From the NCBI GenBank assembly GCA_034336665.1, contig CM067592.1, positions 28,245,819 to 28,309,818 on the forward strand: a stretch of 64,000 nucleotides of DNA, written 5' to 3'. Below are positions 44,273 through 57,322 of the stretch, piece after piece. The notes below the pieces were generated by a model. That model was not told where the DNA came from, ran no database searches, and worked only from the letters and a program-made list of their open reading frames with translations. The stretch is from Luscinia megarhynchos. Taxonomy: Eukaryota; Chordata; Aves; Passeriformes; Turdidae. The number at the start of each line of letters is the position of its first letter. Within the stretch, counting starts at the first letter, position 1. The position numbers and the translations under genes are program-made.

Positions 44273-47200
44273 ATGAATTCTTATGTCTAGTCATTTATAA
44301 AAAATAATGTTCATAAGCATTTCCTTTATAAAATAAACAAGCAACATTGTCCTTTTGTTGTAACATGCCATTATATGATTACAAAACAAAGTAGCATATA
44401 ATACCACATAAGGAAGCAATTAAAATTTTACTCAGTACTATCATCAGTCTGATCTCGAAGTTTTTTAGATGTTCTTACCCTGTAAATTACTAAGCACAGG
44501 CCTCTGTCTAGACTGACCAGACTTTTTAGAAGCACTTGACCTGGAATGAGCTAAAAATCTGAATAGCACTATTTACCTTAACTTTCTTACATATCTTAGC
44601 TATCTCTAAAGCAGACACAAGGGTTAACCATGAAAAAAAATTGAAGATTTTAATTAGAGGGCAGATTATAACTATGTGTTCAAACAAATCTCTTTGAAGA
44701 CCACAGCCTAAAATCTCCTGTGTTTTCAGAATCTAGAACAGAAGGGTTTTTTGCTTTTGTGTTCCTAACTATATTAGGGATGAGGTGTTGTGGGTGGAGG
44801 AACGATGTAGGAGGAGCCCTTAATTAAAAGAAAGTTTTCAGCCCTCAAAGCTCTACAATTTCTTAAGCAGTAAGAAACCCATATTCCAGAGTAATCTGTG
44901 ATTTAGTTTGCCTTTTAGGCTATCTGGCTGAGAGCTGATGGTAATATTTACGATTATTCAGAGTTACTAGTGCAAAATGCTTCAGAAATGAAATGTATAT
45001 CAGGAATTTCTCCGGTTAGTTCTCTTTACACAGTTTCATTTTTCCTCCTGCCAAGGTGATCAGTAGGCATCCATTAGCTGGATTTTCTCTCTTATGATGT
45101 AATGATATGATACAAAATGCAATCAAATTCCAATTAATTCTTTTAAAGCTATGATTAATATTGCGCAAAATCTTAGCTGTGCAAAGATTACTCTTACAGT
45201 TAAAGTTCCATGTAAATGTCCAAAGCAGTGCTAATACTGACAAGTCTAAACCATGGCATTTCACAGCACTTGCCTTTTTCCATTATTTAGCATATATCTA
45301 CTGTAAGTAAATTATAAGCACAGAAGGAAACATTAGTGGAGTTTATTGATTAATCTGGCTGAATGATATCAGCAGGAGTCAGGCATTTACATGTTATGTC
45401 AAAGCTTCCGTAAGCAGAACTCATTTTCAGTTCTTAGAAACTTTGGGTACCCAGATATTTTAGTGCAAGATCTCCCTTGACCTAGAGGTTTTCTGGGAGT
45501 GATTAGAACTTAGGTGACTCACTTCAGCAACAGATGACCCTGCTTGAGCAAGTAAGGGTGTTCAAAATCATCTCTAGAGGTATCTCCCCACCTTAACCAT
45601 TCTACAATTCTTTGATTAAAAGTTTCCTGAAGAAAGTACAATAATAAGGTTCCTATTTGATCACCTACTAGATATCTCTAGTATCTACGAGTAATCAGTT
45701 TGCAAGTAAGTATAGGAGAGGAGGATATTTAATGTGATAGGGTGGGATTTTTTCTGTAAAGAAATCTGCTGCTAATATTTGCCTTCTAGCAATAGGACAG
45801 CATTCCTAAAGTTCCTTAAAACAGAAAAATGTGTAATGAAGTATTTTGAATCCTAAAGAACTGCTTCATGAAGAACTGCTATCCTCTTATCTTTACCAAT
45901 CCTGCACAGTTGCTAAATTATCTCACTGTCTCAAATGACCTTTCTGGAGTACAGCTCATTTGATATTTACAATTACTCAACAAATACATAAGCATATTTA
46001 AAGTCTTCTACAGGTAAATGAGAGAAGTCTTTGTCAGGTCCTGCAAAACTTGTGTAGAAGCATAGAAGTGAGGTGTTGTCTGATTGCTGTAGTGTATGGA
46101 CAACTTTCCTTGAGTGATGCCTTGTGCTTGCAGAAAGCATTAATGCCTTCTGGTAGAAAAAAAGAGATATGAACACCAGAAAAACAGCTGACAATAAAAG
46201 TTCCTCTGATAAAGTCCAAACTCTGCCATTAATTATTTGTTCACTATAGGAATTAGTGCAAGTGAGAGGGCTATATTTTGTTCAGCTCTTCTTGAAGGAG
46301 AAATTTTATTTTGAACAATTTTGTTATTTCAAAAGGTGTAGTTAAGACACAGTCATCTCAAAATTACATAGGTAACTAGCCTTTGTCCTTCATTATAGGC
46401 AAGAGAAACAATTTAGTTTCTTGTAATAGTAAAACTGTAATTTTATGATGGGAAAATTTGATGTGAATGTCTGCATAGGGTTGAATTTGGGGCAGAAATT
46501 TGGAAATATCTGGACTCTGTGTAATCAAAGAAAAGGATGTAGGAAAGACTGGTGTGAAAGAAAAAAGATGTAAAAGAAAAAGATGTATTGCTGCATCAGT
46601 AGTTGTCAGAGAAAAGAGAGAAAATATCTCCAATCATAAGCATACACAGTCCTGAAGAGAAGGCAGAATTATTTAGTATTTCTCTTCTTCTGCTGCCTCC
46701 AAGTCTCTGAGACATACAGGTATAAATATATGTGTACGTCTATTGTTGATCATTTTGAAGGATGACAATTTTATCTTGTTGACATTTACTCTGTTCAAGG
46801 AATGAAGGTCTGTGTAATAGACCTAATCAGAGACAGCAGTCATCTGAGGAAGTACTTTGGGCACTATGATTTCCAGTCATAAATGTTATTATAGGAGTGT
46901 TGGAAGATGCTAGTTTATTTGGATTAGCCAACTAATTAATGCTGCTTTTGGTTTTTTTTGCTTTTTTTTTTTCTCGTACTGAACCACTGTCAACTTTGGT
47001 GTTATTGAGGGAAATTTCTTCATATTCACATACAGTTGTCAATGTAATAACATTTTTCTGGAAAACAGCAGCAACTGCTAACTGTGTCATCAGTATCAAG
47101 AATTATCTTTCAAGCAGAAAATCAGGAATAAATAGTAACAAGCAAAGACCAGAACAATCAGTTTAAAGATGTCCAGATTTCTATGACACCAGCAGATTGG

Positions 47201-50200
47201 CAGAATGCAATTAGAAAATAAGAGGTTGATATGAAAATCCAAAGACAGAATCTACTTTCTTGGGCAGCTTAAGAAAGAAGAATCAGAAAAAAATATTCTC
47301 TAAAGCAATTCAGAGAGTGTCTAAGTTCCTGAGATTCTGGACAGGAATTTGCAAATTTTGTGGTTTTAGGCTTGTTGTTACAAATATCGAGTGTTCCAAT
47401 AAAGAGATGAATTCCAGTTTTTCCATAATTTTGACAGTTGGAAGTCATTCCTATGAAGTAAGATCAAGTGTGATTCTTGCATATGTCATCTTCATCCTAC
47501 CAACAGCAATGAATTCTCAACTGCTCAATCAGAACACTTGAAAGCAACAAGGTTCTGCAAAACAGCGTCTCACAATAATAAACAAACAGGTGCAACAAGA
47601 TACACCCCATTAACACAGAGTAAGAGAACTGTTGGCATTTGCAGAGTTTGTCAAGAAAACGGAAAGTTCAAGATGAGACAGCAGAAAATCAGTATCTCTG
47701 AATTCACCCATTTTTCAAGGATACACTAGATGCTTAAGATACACAAGAAAAGCTGCAGGAATTTTTTTTCAGTTTTTTTCTTACACAATATTTGGAAGAC
47801 AAACTTGAATCAAAATTCAGTGTTTTAACTTTTGGTTTACTTTTTAGGCATGATTTTCTGTCACACATACTTTAAACTCCATGATCTGCTTTTTTGTTAA
47901 ATAAGTGATCTGTTTATTACCCTCGATTTTGTTTGGGTTTGATTTTGGTTTATACATTTGCTTGTTTGCTTCTGTTTTTGTTGTTGTTTATTTTATTTTG
48001 AAAGTTTAAAGTATTCCAAGTTTCAATTATCAGTGGTCATAAAATAAAGTTATTCTACAGAATGTTTCTTAGGCATTAAGTCGGTTTTTCTGCTCTTGAA
48101 AGTCATAGCAAGACTGCACTCTCCCAGACTTTGTGTTTCTCCATAAATCCAGCCACAGTCAAAAGGAACACTAAGAATTTAAGGTCTTAAAACCAGAATG
48201 GTTTACCACCTGTTCTCCATGGATTGGAGTGGCTTTGGGTTCAGAAAAGTTTCTTTTCTGTAATTTTTGTACAGTAAAGCAAATGAAAAGTTCCTAAGTC
48301 TCCCATATCCAGAGAGGGGTCTCAATATCTCCCAATTTTAGTTATCAATGGAAGCTATGGCTTCTTCCTTGTAGAATTTGGTGGTGTTTAGCTGGGTTTA
48401 ATCTGCTTCAAAACTAGCCACATCACAAAAAACCCCAAACAAACAAACAAAAAAACCAAGTAGTTTTATTTATAATTAGATGCTAGCTGTTTATTTGAAG
48501 CTAGTGGAACTTTTCTTATTTTCAAGGGAAAAAAAATCCAGTTGCTAAGGCCTGTATTTTCAAATCAAAATAGAAGTTAGAAATCTTTCAGTTTTGGTAA
48601 GAGGAATTAGTCTGTTGGGGATTTCATTATTACATGAACTTCTGCTAGCTCTAGATACTGATATATGTGCTGAAATATATCTTTCCTATATGTATGCCAT
48701 GTTATTATATTGAAAAGTTCAGGCTCAGGAACAGTAAAAAGCTTTAGAGCATTAGGAGCATAAAGAAAACATTTTTAAAAGTATAATGTGTTTTGTTCAT
48801 AAGCACCTCTTCAAATTTCTAAAATTTGAAGTATTTTTTTTGGAAAACCTTTATATTTGTAAAATATTTTTTTTTGTTAAAATAATCTTAAATAAGGATA
48901 TTTTAACAAAATATTTGGGAGCACTGACAAATATGTTTCTTGTGAATTGTATGACCTTACAGAATGGTGAGGATGCAAAAGTTGCTTCTTCAGTACACTA
49001 ATTGAGAAAACAGTAACTCAGACAAAAAAAGAAATTGAAAACCCACAACCAAACCAAACAAGCCATCTCCCTCATCAAATCATTACAAGAGACAGAAAAC
49101 TGTATTAACAGGATACACTTTTAAAGGGGTCCTGTGATTTCTAACTTCTTGTGATTTTTTTTTGAGAAAAAAAATTTGGCATACAATTAAAGGAGATTAT
49201 GCTCATAGTCTGTGGGGACTTTATGTTTCTGATATAGTGCTACTTCCACCTGTGCAAATACAATAAAATTAATTTCCAAACTAAAAGGTCATGCCTGGTT
49301 TGTCATCTGTGTTCTGTAAACTCATGACACATGTCCAAGGCAAATTTAAGCTTGAGAACAGAATAAAAATAGTGAGGTAGAGAACTGTGAGTTTCTAAAA
49401 GCAAAAAAAGAAAAGTGGGATTTCCTAAATCAAAACATATTGCTGTTTGTCAGATCTGTTCAAGTATCACTTGGGTCTGTTTATTTTTCCAAGTGGAACA
49501 GTTTTTTCTTCCTAGTAGGAGGAAATTTCTTCCTTGACATGAAGCCTTGATGAAGTCAGGCCAACAAAGCAAATACTTTCTTATTCTTCCAGGTTGTCAT
49601 TTGATAGCATCTTTGCCAAGGACAGATAATCTCTGATACTCTGCTTTTCTACCACTTCCTTACTGCTAGATGTGCAAGAGATGCAATTCCAGTTGTGCTC
49701 AAGAGGAGGTTAATTGTTAGGAAGATTCTAATTAGCTGTATAATTTTTATGTGTATGAATGTGTTTTTTAATGTATAAATGTTTGCATCTAACATATGTA
49801 TGTGGATATGTGTACGTGATATACGATCTCATCAGAATTCCATGACAAATCATTATCCTTACAAGATGATTAATTTTTCTTTAAATCTCTGAGCAACTCT
49901 GGAAATACATGTATTGATTTGCATTTAAGTTGATGACTATGGAGTTAATTGATGAGTTGCATGCAGATGTGGTTGGCAATATTTTCAATCCGCAGAAGTG
50001 TTTGTGATGTGACTACTTGTGTTTATGAGAAATGCAAGATAGGATCCATGTCTTGGAATATTTTTAGGTCTCTCTGTATTGTAGCATGTCTGTAAGCAGT
50101 GATTCTCATTGCTTTCTTTAGATCCTCGCAAAAATAATTCCAGGAGGGGAATGAAAGACACAAAAGTATAGTTTGACAGGTGCACATACTTACTTAATAG

Positions 50201-53200
50201 ATTAGATTAAATTAAAAAGTACTCAGAGCTTCTTAAAAATTATCGAAAATAGGATAAAAGGACTATAAGAATAGTAATAGAATTCCTAATACTGTGGCAC
50301 ATAGAACATAAACGTGTAGGATACTCCAGCATTTGGGAAATCCGTTCTACAACAAAAGGTAAAAATGGAGGCATATCCATAACCATGAAGTGGGTGTCCA
50401 GAAGCACAATATTACAATTCGAACAAATTTAACCACTACATTTTGCTATTTTTTTTTTTCTGTCGAAGAAGGGATTTTCTGAATACAGGAATTGTCACAA
50501 AACTCAAACAAAGCCCCAGCAATCTTCCTTGTGTTTTCATATTTATAAGGTTCACTGAGTGCATGCACAAAGGTAGAGCTAAAATGTATCAAAATAACAT
50601 AGCTGTCTCTTCCTAGATTTATTGAGTTCAAATTCTTCTTGCAATTCAGTCACCATAGTCTGATTTTCAGTCTTATATTTGTTGAATCAGGAAACTCATA
50701 CTAAGTTTACAATCCATGTCAGGTAAACAAGTCTCTGTGCAAAAGAACATTTAAAGAAGACAAAGTATATTGTGAAGGTAAGAGATAGTCTGGACTTTAC
50801 TCCCTGCTTCACTATATAAATGTGAGCTCTGGCAAAACATAGCAGGCTATTTAAAATGTTGTGGATGCAAAAGTATTTTAAAAGGGAGAAAAAAATTATA
50901 ACAGTCCTTAACAGAAAAATGGAAACAATTAATTGAGCATGCCCAGATGTTTCAGACAAAAAAGTGCTTTGAAAACAATGTAAAGACCAGTGCTGTTTTG
51001 TTGCCTAAAGATGCACCAAAGCCATATTAAAGTAATTTGACTAGTTTCTAAATATGATCAGGTATTTATAACAAATCTTGAAAAATCATTTCCAAAATCT
51101 ACAAGAGACAAGGCACCAGAGTGTACTAAGAGGACTTCTGAGGGAGTGTTGTTTCTGTGCATTGGGTTTCATATGATATCTGGTTAATATTTGCTGCCCC
51201 CTGTAGTTTACTCTTACATAGTTTCCATAAAACCATCTGGGGTGACTGAAAATACAAACCAAGCTTTCTTTTCTACTGATTGCCTTTTGGTTCTTATTTC
51301 TATCATCCTGTCTAAATTCTTATGATGAGAATTGGATGATTCTTAATGAATTTCTTGTTCAATTGTTATTTGATAGATTAAAATAAACAGATATATAAAG
51401 TATATGGATCCTAATTTAGACGTTAATCTTCTGAAAGAAATGCAATTTCCTTTAAAGAAACAAATCAGGCAAATATTTAATAAAATTAATTGTAAATAAT
51501 TAAAGTGTGTACACATCAGCAACCTTATGACTCCTTGAAGTCTATTTTTAGAGATGATGAAAAGTGGTAGTTTCAAGGTTTAACAGGCATCTAAGATGCT
51601 TGCTGTGTTTAAAACAGTCCCATCACTGAATAATGAGATATCACACTGTGCCTCAGAATTTAATAACTGGACTTCACAGTTACCATTGTCTTCCTAGTAT
51701 TGAAGGAAGAGGGATTTAAACAGTCTAGAGAAAGGCTATATGAGAGTGGAGGACTGCCGTGAAGTATAAATTGGGGGTTTTAACCCAGTAATGCTAGAAC
51801 CAGCTCATTATGATCAACTTCCTAGAGGTGTTGTGACTTCCTGGAGGTGTTACAAGCCAATTAGACAAGGGATGTATGTACTTATTTTTGGTTTAATTTA
51901 AAAGAAGACAACTCTGAATTCTGAAAAATGGAAACTTGAAGGGGTTTGTGGCACATCTGTAGACTGTAGACTACTCTTTACAGACTCTTTATAGGTCAGA
52001 GTCACCAAGACTGGCATCCAGATTCAAAAACTGCCTTCATTGAATTCAAACTAAAAATCTCCCAACCAGTCAAGAAGAATTTATCTTACAAGTAACAAGT
52101 GATGGAGTTAAAAGATGTGAAGAAAAGGCCAGAGGTGTCAGTCTCTGCCACAGATCAGGACTTAATAACAAACCTTTTTCAGGGAAATCCTGGTACAGAT
52201 AGAATCACCTTGAAGCTGCACTTGATCTTCACTGAAGATGGTCATGCCATGCTTAAGGCAAAATCAGCAGGTGGGGAATGACCTAGGCAATTGGAAATTG
52301 GACTATGTTTGCAGCTTTCATCAATCCCAGTTGCTAGGCCTGAATAATTCCAAGACAGAGCAATGCATGGGGAGTTTTTTGTTTTAACAGATGAAGGCAC
52401 TATTAATATTATAAATATTAGAATTTGATTTTTATAAGTGTACACTTGTTAGCATACATAGAAATACAAGGTAGAAATTTATCCTCAAAAAAAAGAATTA
52501 AGCAAAGTAGAAAGAAGGAAAAAGTGACAAAAAGTAAAAAGTAGGAACATTCCAACATAATAAGTATCTGTTTTAAACAGAGAACTTAAATATTAGCATA
52601 AATGGTAGTAAAAGAAACCCCTTCACTTTCTGTGCATGCATGCCTGAAAATTCCATTATTACAGTTTAATATGTCCATGATATAGTAAAATAGGATTGCA
52701 AAATCAAATTTCAGATACATACCTGAAAAGGCTTTAAAAAGCTTTTAAAAAGCTCTTAAAAAAACAGTTAAAGATGAAACACTTCTTTAAAATATCAGGA
52801 TGATGACTCACTCTTACCACTTATGAACAACCAATTTATCAATCCTTTTACATCAACTTCAGAAAAAGGTCATTTTCTTAATTTGTTCTTACTTATTGTG
52901 TAACAGAGGGTACACAATTTCTTTCCCCCAGTCCATCCTCAAACCGTTGCTGTGGCTTTTGCAAAAACACACTTTTTGGAAAAGCATCTAATATTTATTT
53001 AAAAAGCTTCTTTATGGAGAATCCACAATATTCTTACAGAAATAATTTTAGTGTCTCATTAGCCTTGCTTGTTAAAATGGGCCTGGTATTTCCCAACTAA
53101 ATTGTCTGATGTCTTTGAGACTGTGGGATTTGAAAACTGACATTATCAAAAATTTTCACTTACACACATACAAACTACAGAGAAACCAATTTTTAATTCC

Positions 53201-55310
53201 CCTGTTTAAGCTGCATAGATTCAGCTCTTTAATTCCTGACAATAAAACAAGCTTCCCCATTCTTGTGGTTTTTCTGCACACTATGTTAAAAATGCCGTGT
53301 CTGTTTGCATTGCACATATGGTAGTTCATAATTGGTTTTGTTTATATTCTGTGTGTATTATTTCTAACATTCCTCTGCTATAATCTGTGTTCACCTCAAA
53401 GCCCTATGGAGAGTTCCAGAAGTCTCAGAGAATCCTAAACAAAACTTTTGTGCTAGAAACTGTTATCATGTGTAAAATTTTCTTTTTTAGTATTAGATAA
53501 TTTCATTCATTTAGAGCTGTTATCATACTTTCCTAGATACAGATGCTAGGTGGCCCACTGGAACTCTGGCAGGTTTAGTAGAGAAAATTAGGTTTTCTAT
53601 ACTTTTTCTTTGAAAACTCTTAACTTGCTTAAGACTGATTATTAAAAAAAAAAAATCTGCCGAACTTTGCAAAAGTGGACCTAATTTGGGCAAAACAGGA
53701 ACTTCAGATATAAAGAATTTTTTTAAAAATTTGTATAATGCTTACAAAAAGTTTTTTTAAAATGAAAGAAAAAGAAATGGCTTGTGGAAAATTTTTAAAA
53801 GTAGTTCGGGTCATGAGGAACTCATGGGCAAAAGGGCCCATTATTATTATTATTATTATTACCATTATTATTACTACTACTACTATTACTAAAGGATGTT
53901 CATAAATATATAAGAATGTACTTGTACTTAGGAATCAAGTAAAACCTAGACACATTTAAAAAGTTTAATAAAATTATCTGAAAACAAAAACTTTCACCTA
54001 AAAGAAGTTTCATTTCCAAACACATTTTTAGAAATCAGCTCATATTTTTACTTATCAAACAAATACCTGAGACTTCCAGAAAGAACTTTGATATCAACAT
54101 AATAATACTACCAAACTGTGATTAGATTTATTTCCTCAGTGAATTATAGGTTCCACAGTACTTGAGACAAAGGAAGGAGGTGGAACATGACAGCATTAGA
54201 TAAATATTTTTCAGGGTGTTTTTTTGTTGTTTGGAAATCATATTTATGGTTTCCAATATTAATCTTTAAAGGAAGAGAATATTACAATACAAGAAACGAG
54301 TAAGTTAATAAATAAGTCACTCAAGAAGATTCCTGGCACTGAAATACTGGGAAACAAATGGTGGTGAGCTGCTAAGGTCTTATATATAAAGTGAAGTGTC
54401 AGTGTATTTTTACCAGGGAACAACAGTCACCAACTTGAGGAAATACATTTTGCCTCATATGTTTTAGTCCCTCAGAAAGTGTGTTTTTAGTAAAGGAAAA
54501 AGACAAATATAGGAAATAAATTTTTTACTTATCAACAAATGCACCTTCAGAAAATGATGAATAATTATTATAAAAAACACTCTAATCTCAGTAAATGACA
54601 GACCTTTTTGTGAAATTCAGTGATAAACAAATTTCTCTGACAATATGTACTACTTCTTCTGCAAGATTCTTCTGAAATATAGATCAGCTGTTCTTATATC
54701 AATTTTCTTATAAGGTTTGAAAATGGCAGGGACATGAGCAGTCTTGATTTTCAGTATAGAGCTGAGCTGAAAAGGTAGGAAAAAAGATATTGAAAGTTTT
54801 CTTTCTTCTTTCTTGACTATTGGATATATCAAAAATACTAATAAATACTAGTAAAATATAACAATGACACAATAGTAGTAATGTGCTATAATAAACTTTG
54901 TATTTAAATTTCTTTTTATGGAGATTTTGTAAAAATAGCATTTTTTTCATTTTGTCTATCATTATTCACAATGATTTTTAGATTCAGTTACAATTAAGTA
55001 GACTAAGTACCTGTAAGAACAGGCTTTTAATTTTCAGTTAATCTTTTCAAACTAAAAGAAAAAAAAAACGAATCAATTTAACATGACATGTCTACAGGTA
55101 AATTTTAAATAGGTAAAAATGGGCTGCATTTGGAGAATTCTATGTAGTGGAAATAATACAGAAAAGGGAAAATGAGAATTGAAGAGGAGTGGAAGGTAAA
55201 TCTGGGTACAGGAAATGGAATGTGTTGGAGCTCTGTAGTCATATTTCAAGGAAAGTCTCATTAAAATATATACAGGTGTTCTGGAGAAAAAGAGCTCACC
55301 TATATATAAT
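44273..55310. other. AT-rich sequence, no gene recognised
   Basis: About 11 kb of AT-rich DNA with short A/T runs and the ATT repeat at 53841. Open frames of 60-95 codons show no recognisable features. Confidence 0.5.
53841..53889. repeat. (ATT)n(ACT)n trinucleotide repeat
   Basis: About seven ATT units, an ACC interruption, two to three more ATT units, then about five ACT-type triplets. Confidence 0.92.
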
Positions 55311-55312
55311 TT

Positions 55313-55396
<84 letters not shown>

Positions 55397-55409
55397 GCTT
55401 TCTTTCTTG

Positions 55410-55448
<39 letters not shown>

Positions 55449-55476
55449 GCTTTCTTTCTTGCTTTCTTTCTTTCGT
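55311..55476. repeat. (TTTC)n tetranucleotide microsatellite, about 41 copies
   Basis: A continuous TTTC array with four TTGC interruptions at 55395, 55407, 55447 and 55459. The two interruption pairs are each 12 bp apart and lie 52 bp from one another. Open frames over it on both strands (Lys/Glu/Arg-rich or Phe/Leu/Ser-rich) are repeat artefacts. Confidence 0.98.
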
Positions 55477-56469
55477 GCTTTTGTGCTTTTTTCTTGTATA
55501 GCAAAATTTTAACTTACATCATTAGAAAGAATATATAGGTATTCAAGGATGTAAAGAAACCCCTCTGCTAGCCCAAACCAGAGGTGATAATTTAAAAGTT
55601 ATAAAAACCTATATTTCCTAGTGACTACATGCCATTTGCATAACATAAGTGTCTTCAAACCCTCGCTACCAGGGAACACTCAGCAAAATCAAGCACAAAA
55701 TTTTGAGGGAAAATGTGGATAATTACAATATATATGGTCTTCTGCAAATACTCCTATTTAAAAGTCAACGAGTTTTGGAGAGCTGTAGTTCAGTACTTTT
55801 TCAAGGACTAGTGAAAATTTAAAACCAGAGGTTTAATGTGCTTTATTTAAGCATCTTAGCCTTTGCTTAGTAGACTTGTCTTCATTTCTCTAAGTTTTCC
55901 TGGTAAAAAGTCCTTCAGTTACCAGCTCTATTTTTTTTTGTCTAAACCCAGAATATTTGCAATTTCTTGAAAGACCTACCTCACATAAAGAAACCACATT
56001 AAAATACCTACTATTCTATAAAAAATGGGTTTTGGCTGAATAAAGGTACAAATGTGGACAGAATGCACATCAGGTAGCAGTTAATCTGCTACTTGAATGA
56101 GTCTTACGGGGTTTTTTTAAAAAAGATCCAATTGCTTTGAGGGGCTTGGTTAGTCTTCAACGAAAGCCTTATCTTCATCTCTTGCTTTACAATGAACATT
56201 TTGACAGGTAACTCTTGGACATTTTGGGGTTTTCTTTCCAGCATGTGCAGTTTAGACAATTCTCTGCAATAATGCAGTTAAGATATACCCTTTAACGTTC
56301 ATTATTATGTACATCAGATTTTTTGACACAAAGTAATGCTGTCTATTAGCACATCTTTAAATCTGAGATGCCTAATGGTAAAGAATATTTCATTAAATAT
56401 TTTAAGCACTTCGTAAGTAAGAGATTTAAGGAGAAAAAACCCCCCAACTTAACCTAGTACACGCTTGAG
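55477..56469. other. AT-rich sequence, nothing recognised
   Basis: About 1 kb between the TTTC array and the next CR1, without recognised features. Confidence 0.5.
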
Positions 56470-57322
56470 TTCCTATCATAAAATCATAGAATCGTTTAAT
56501 TGTGGAAAAGATAACTAAGAATGACACTGCCAAGTGTCACATATATGTTTAGTAGTGCACATATGTCCCTAAGTGTATCATCTACACATCTTTTAAATAC
56601 CTACAGGGAAGGTGAAACCACCACTGCCCTCACAGCCTGTTCCAATGCTTGTCTTCACTTTCTATAAAGAAACGTCTTTTACAACTGTCTCTCTTGCTGG
56701 GAGAAGAGCCTTGATACCCACCTGGCTACAGCTTCCTATGAAGGAGCTGTAGAGAGCTGTAAAGAGTGATAAGATCCACTCAGCCTCCCTTCCTCCAGCT
56801 AAAAAAACCTGCAGGTTCCTCAGCTGCTCCTTATAGGACTGTAGAGCTCCAGACCCTTCACCAGCTCCATTGCCCTTCTCTGGTCTCCCTCCAGCCCCTC
56901 TGTGTCTTTCTTGTTCTGAGGGGCCCAGAACCGGACAGAACAGGATTTGAGGTGTGGCCTCCCCAGTGCTGAGTCCAGGGGCACAATCCCTGCCCTGCTC
57001 CTGCTGGCCACACCATTGCTGGAACAGGCCAGGATGCCATTGGCCTTCTTGGCCACCTGGGCACTGCTGGCTCATGTTCAGCTGCTGTCAGCAGCACCCC
57101 CAGGTCCTTTTCCTGTGGCAGCTTTGCAGCCACTCTGCCCCAGCCTGTGGCACTGCCTGGGGTTGTTGTGACCCAAGGGCAGGACCCAGCACTGGCCTTG
57201 CTGAGCTCACCCCACTGGCCCTGAGCCATGATCCAGCCTGCCCAGATCCCTCTGCAGAGCCTTCCTGCCCTCCAGCACATCAGCACTCCCACCCAACCTG
57301 GAGTCATCTGCAAACTCACTAA
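56470..57322 (-). mobile_element. CR1: CR1 LINE 3' fragment
   Basis: The left end carries the antisense octamer tail (AAAATCATAGAATCG near 56480). The ORF2 C-terminal region follows (antisense CTCAGCTGCTCCTTATAGGA, CACCAGCTCCATTGCCCTTC, GGGGCCCAGAACC). On the - strand the RT thumb region is readable from 57322, through a Leu-Glu-Gly-Arg-Lys-Ala-Leu-like stretch near 57275. Frameshifted and 5' truncated. It is locally GC-rich compared with its flanks. Confidence 0.93.

Noticed and set aside
55073..55512. Lys/Glu/Arg-rich (-, 143 codons) and Phe/Leu/Ser-rich (+, 107 codons) frames
   Set aside because: Translations of the TTTC microsatellite.
56662..57322. Several 70-150 codon frames
   Set aside because: Frames on the CR1 fragment, with the real ORF2 frame broken.
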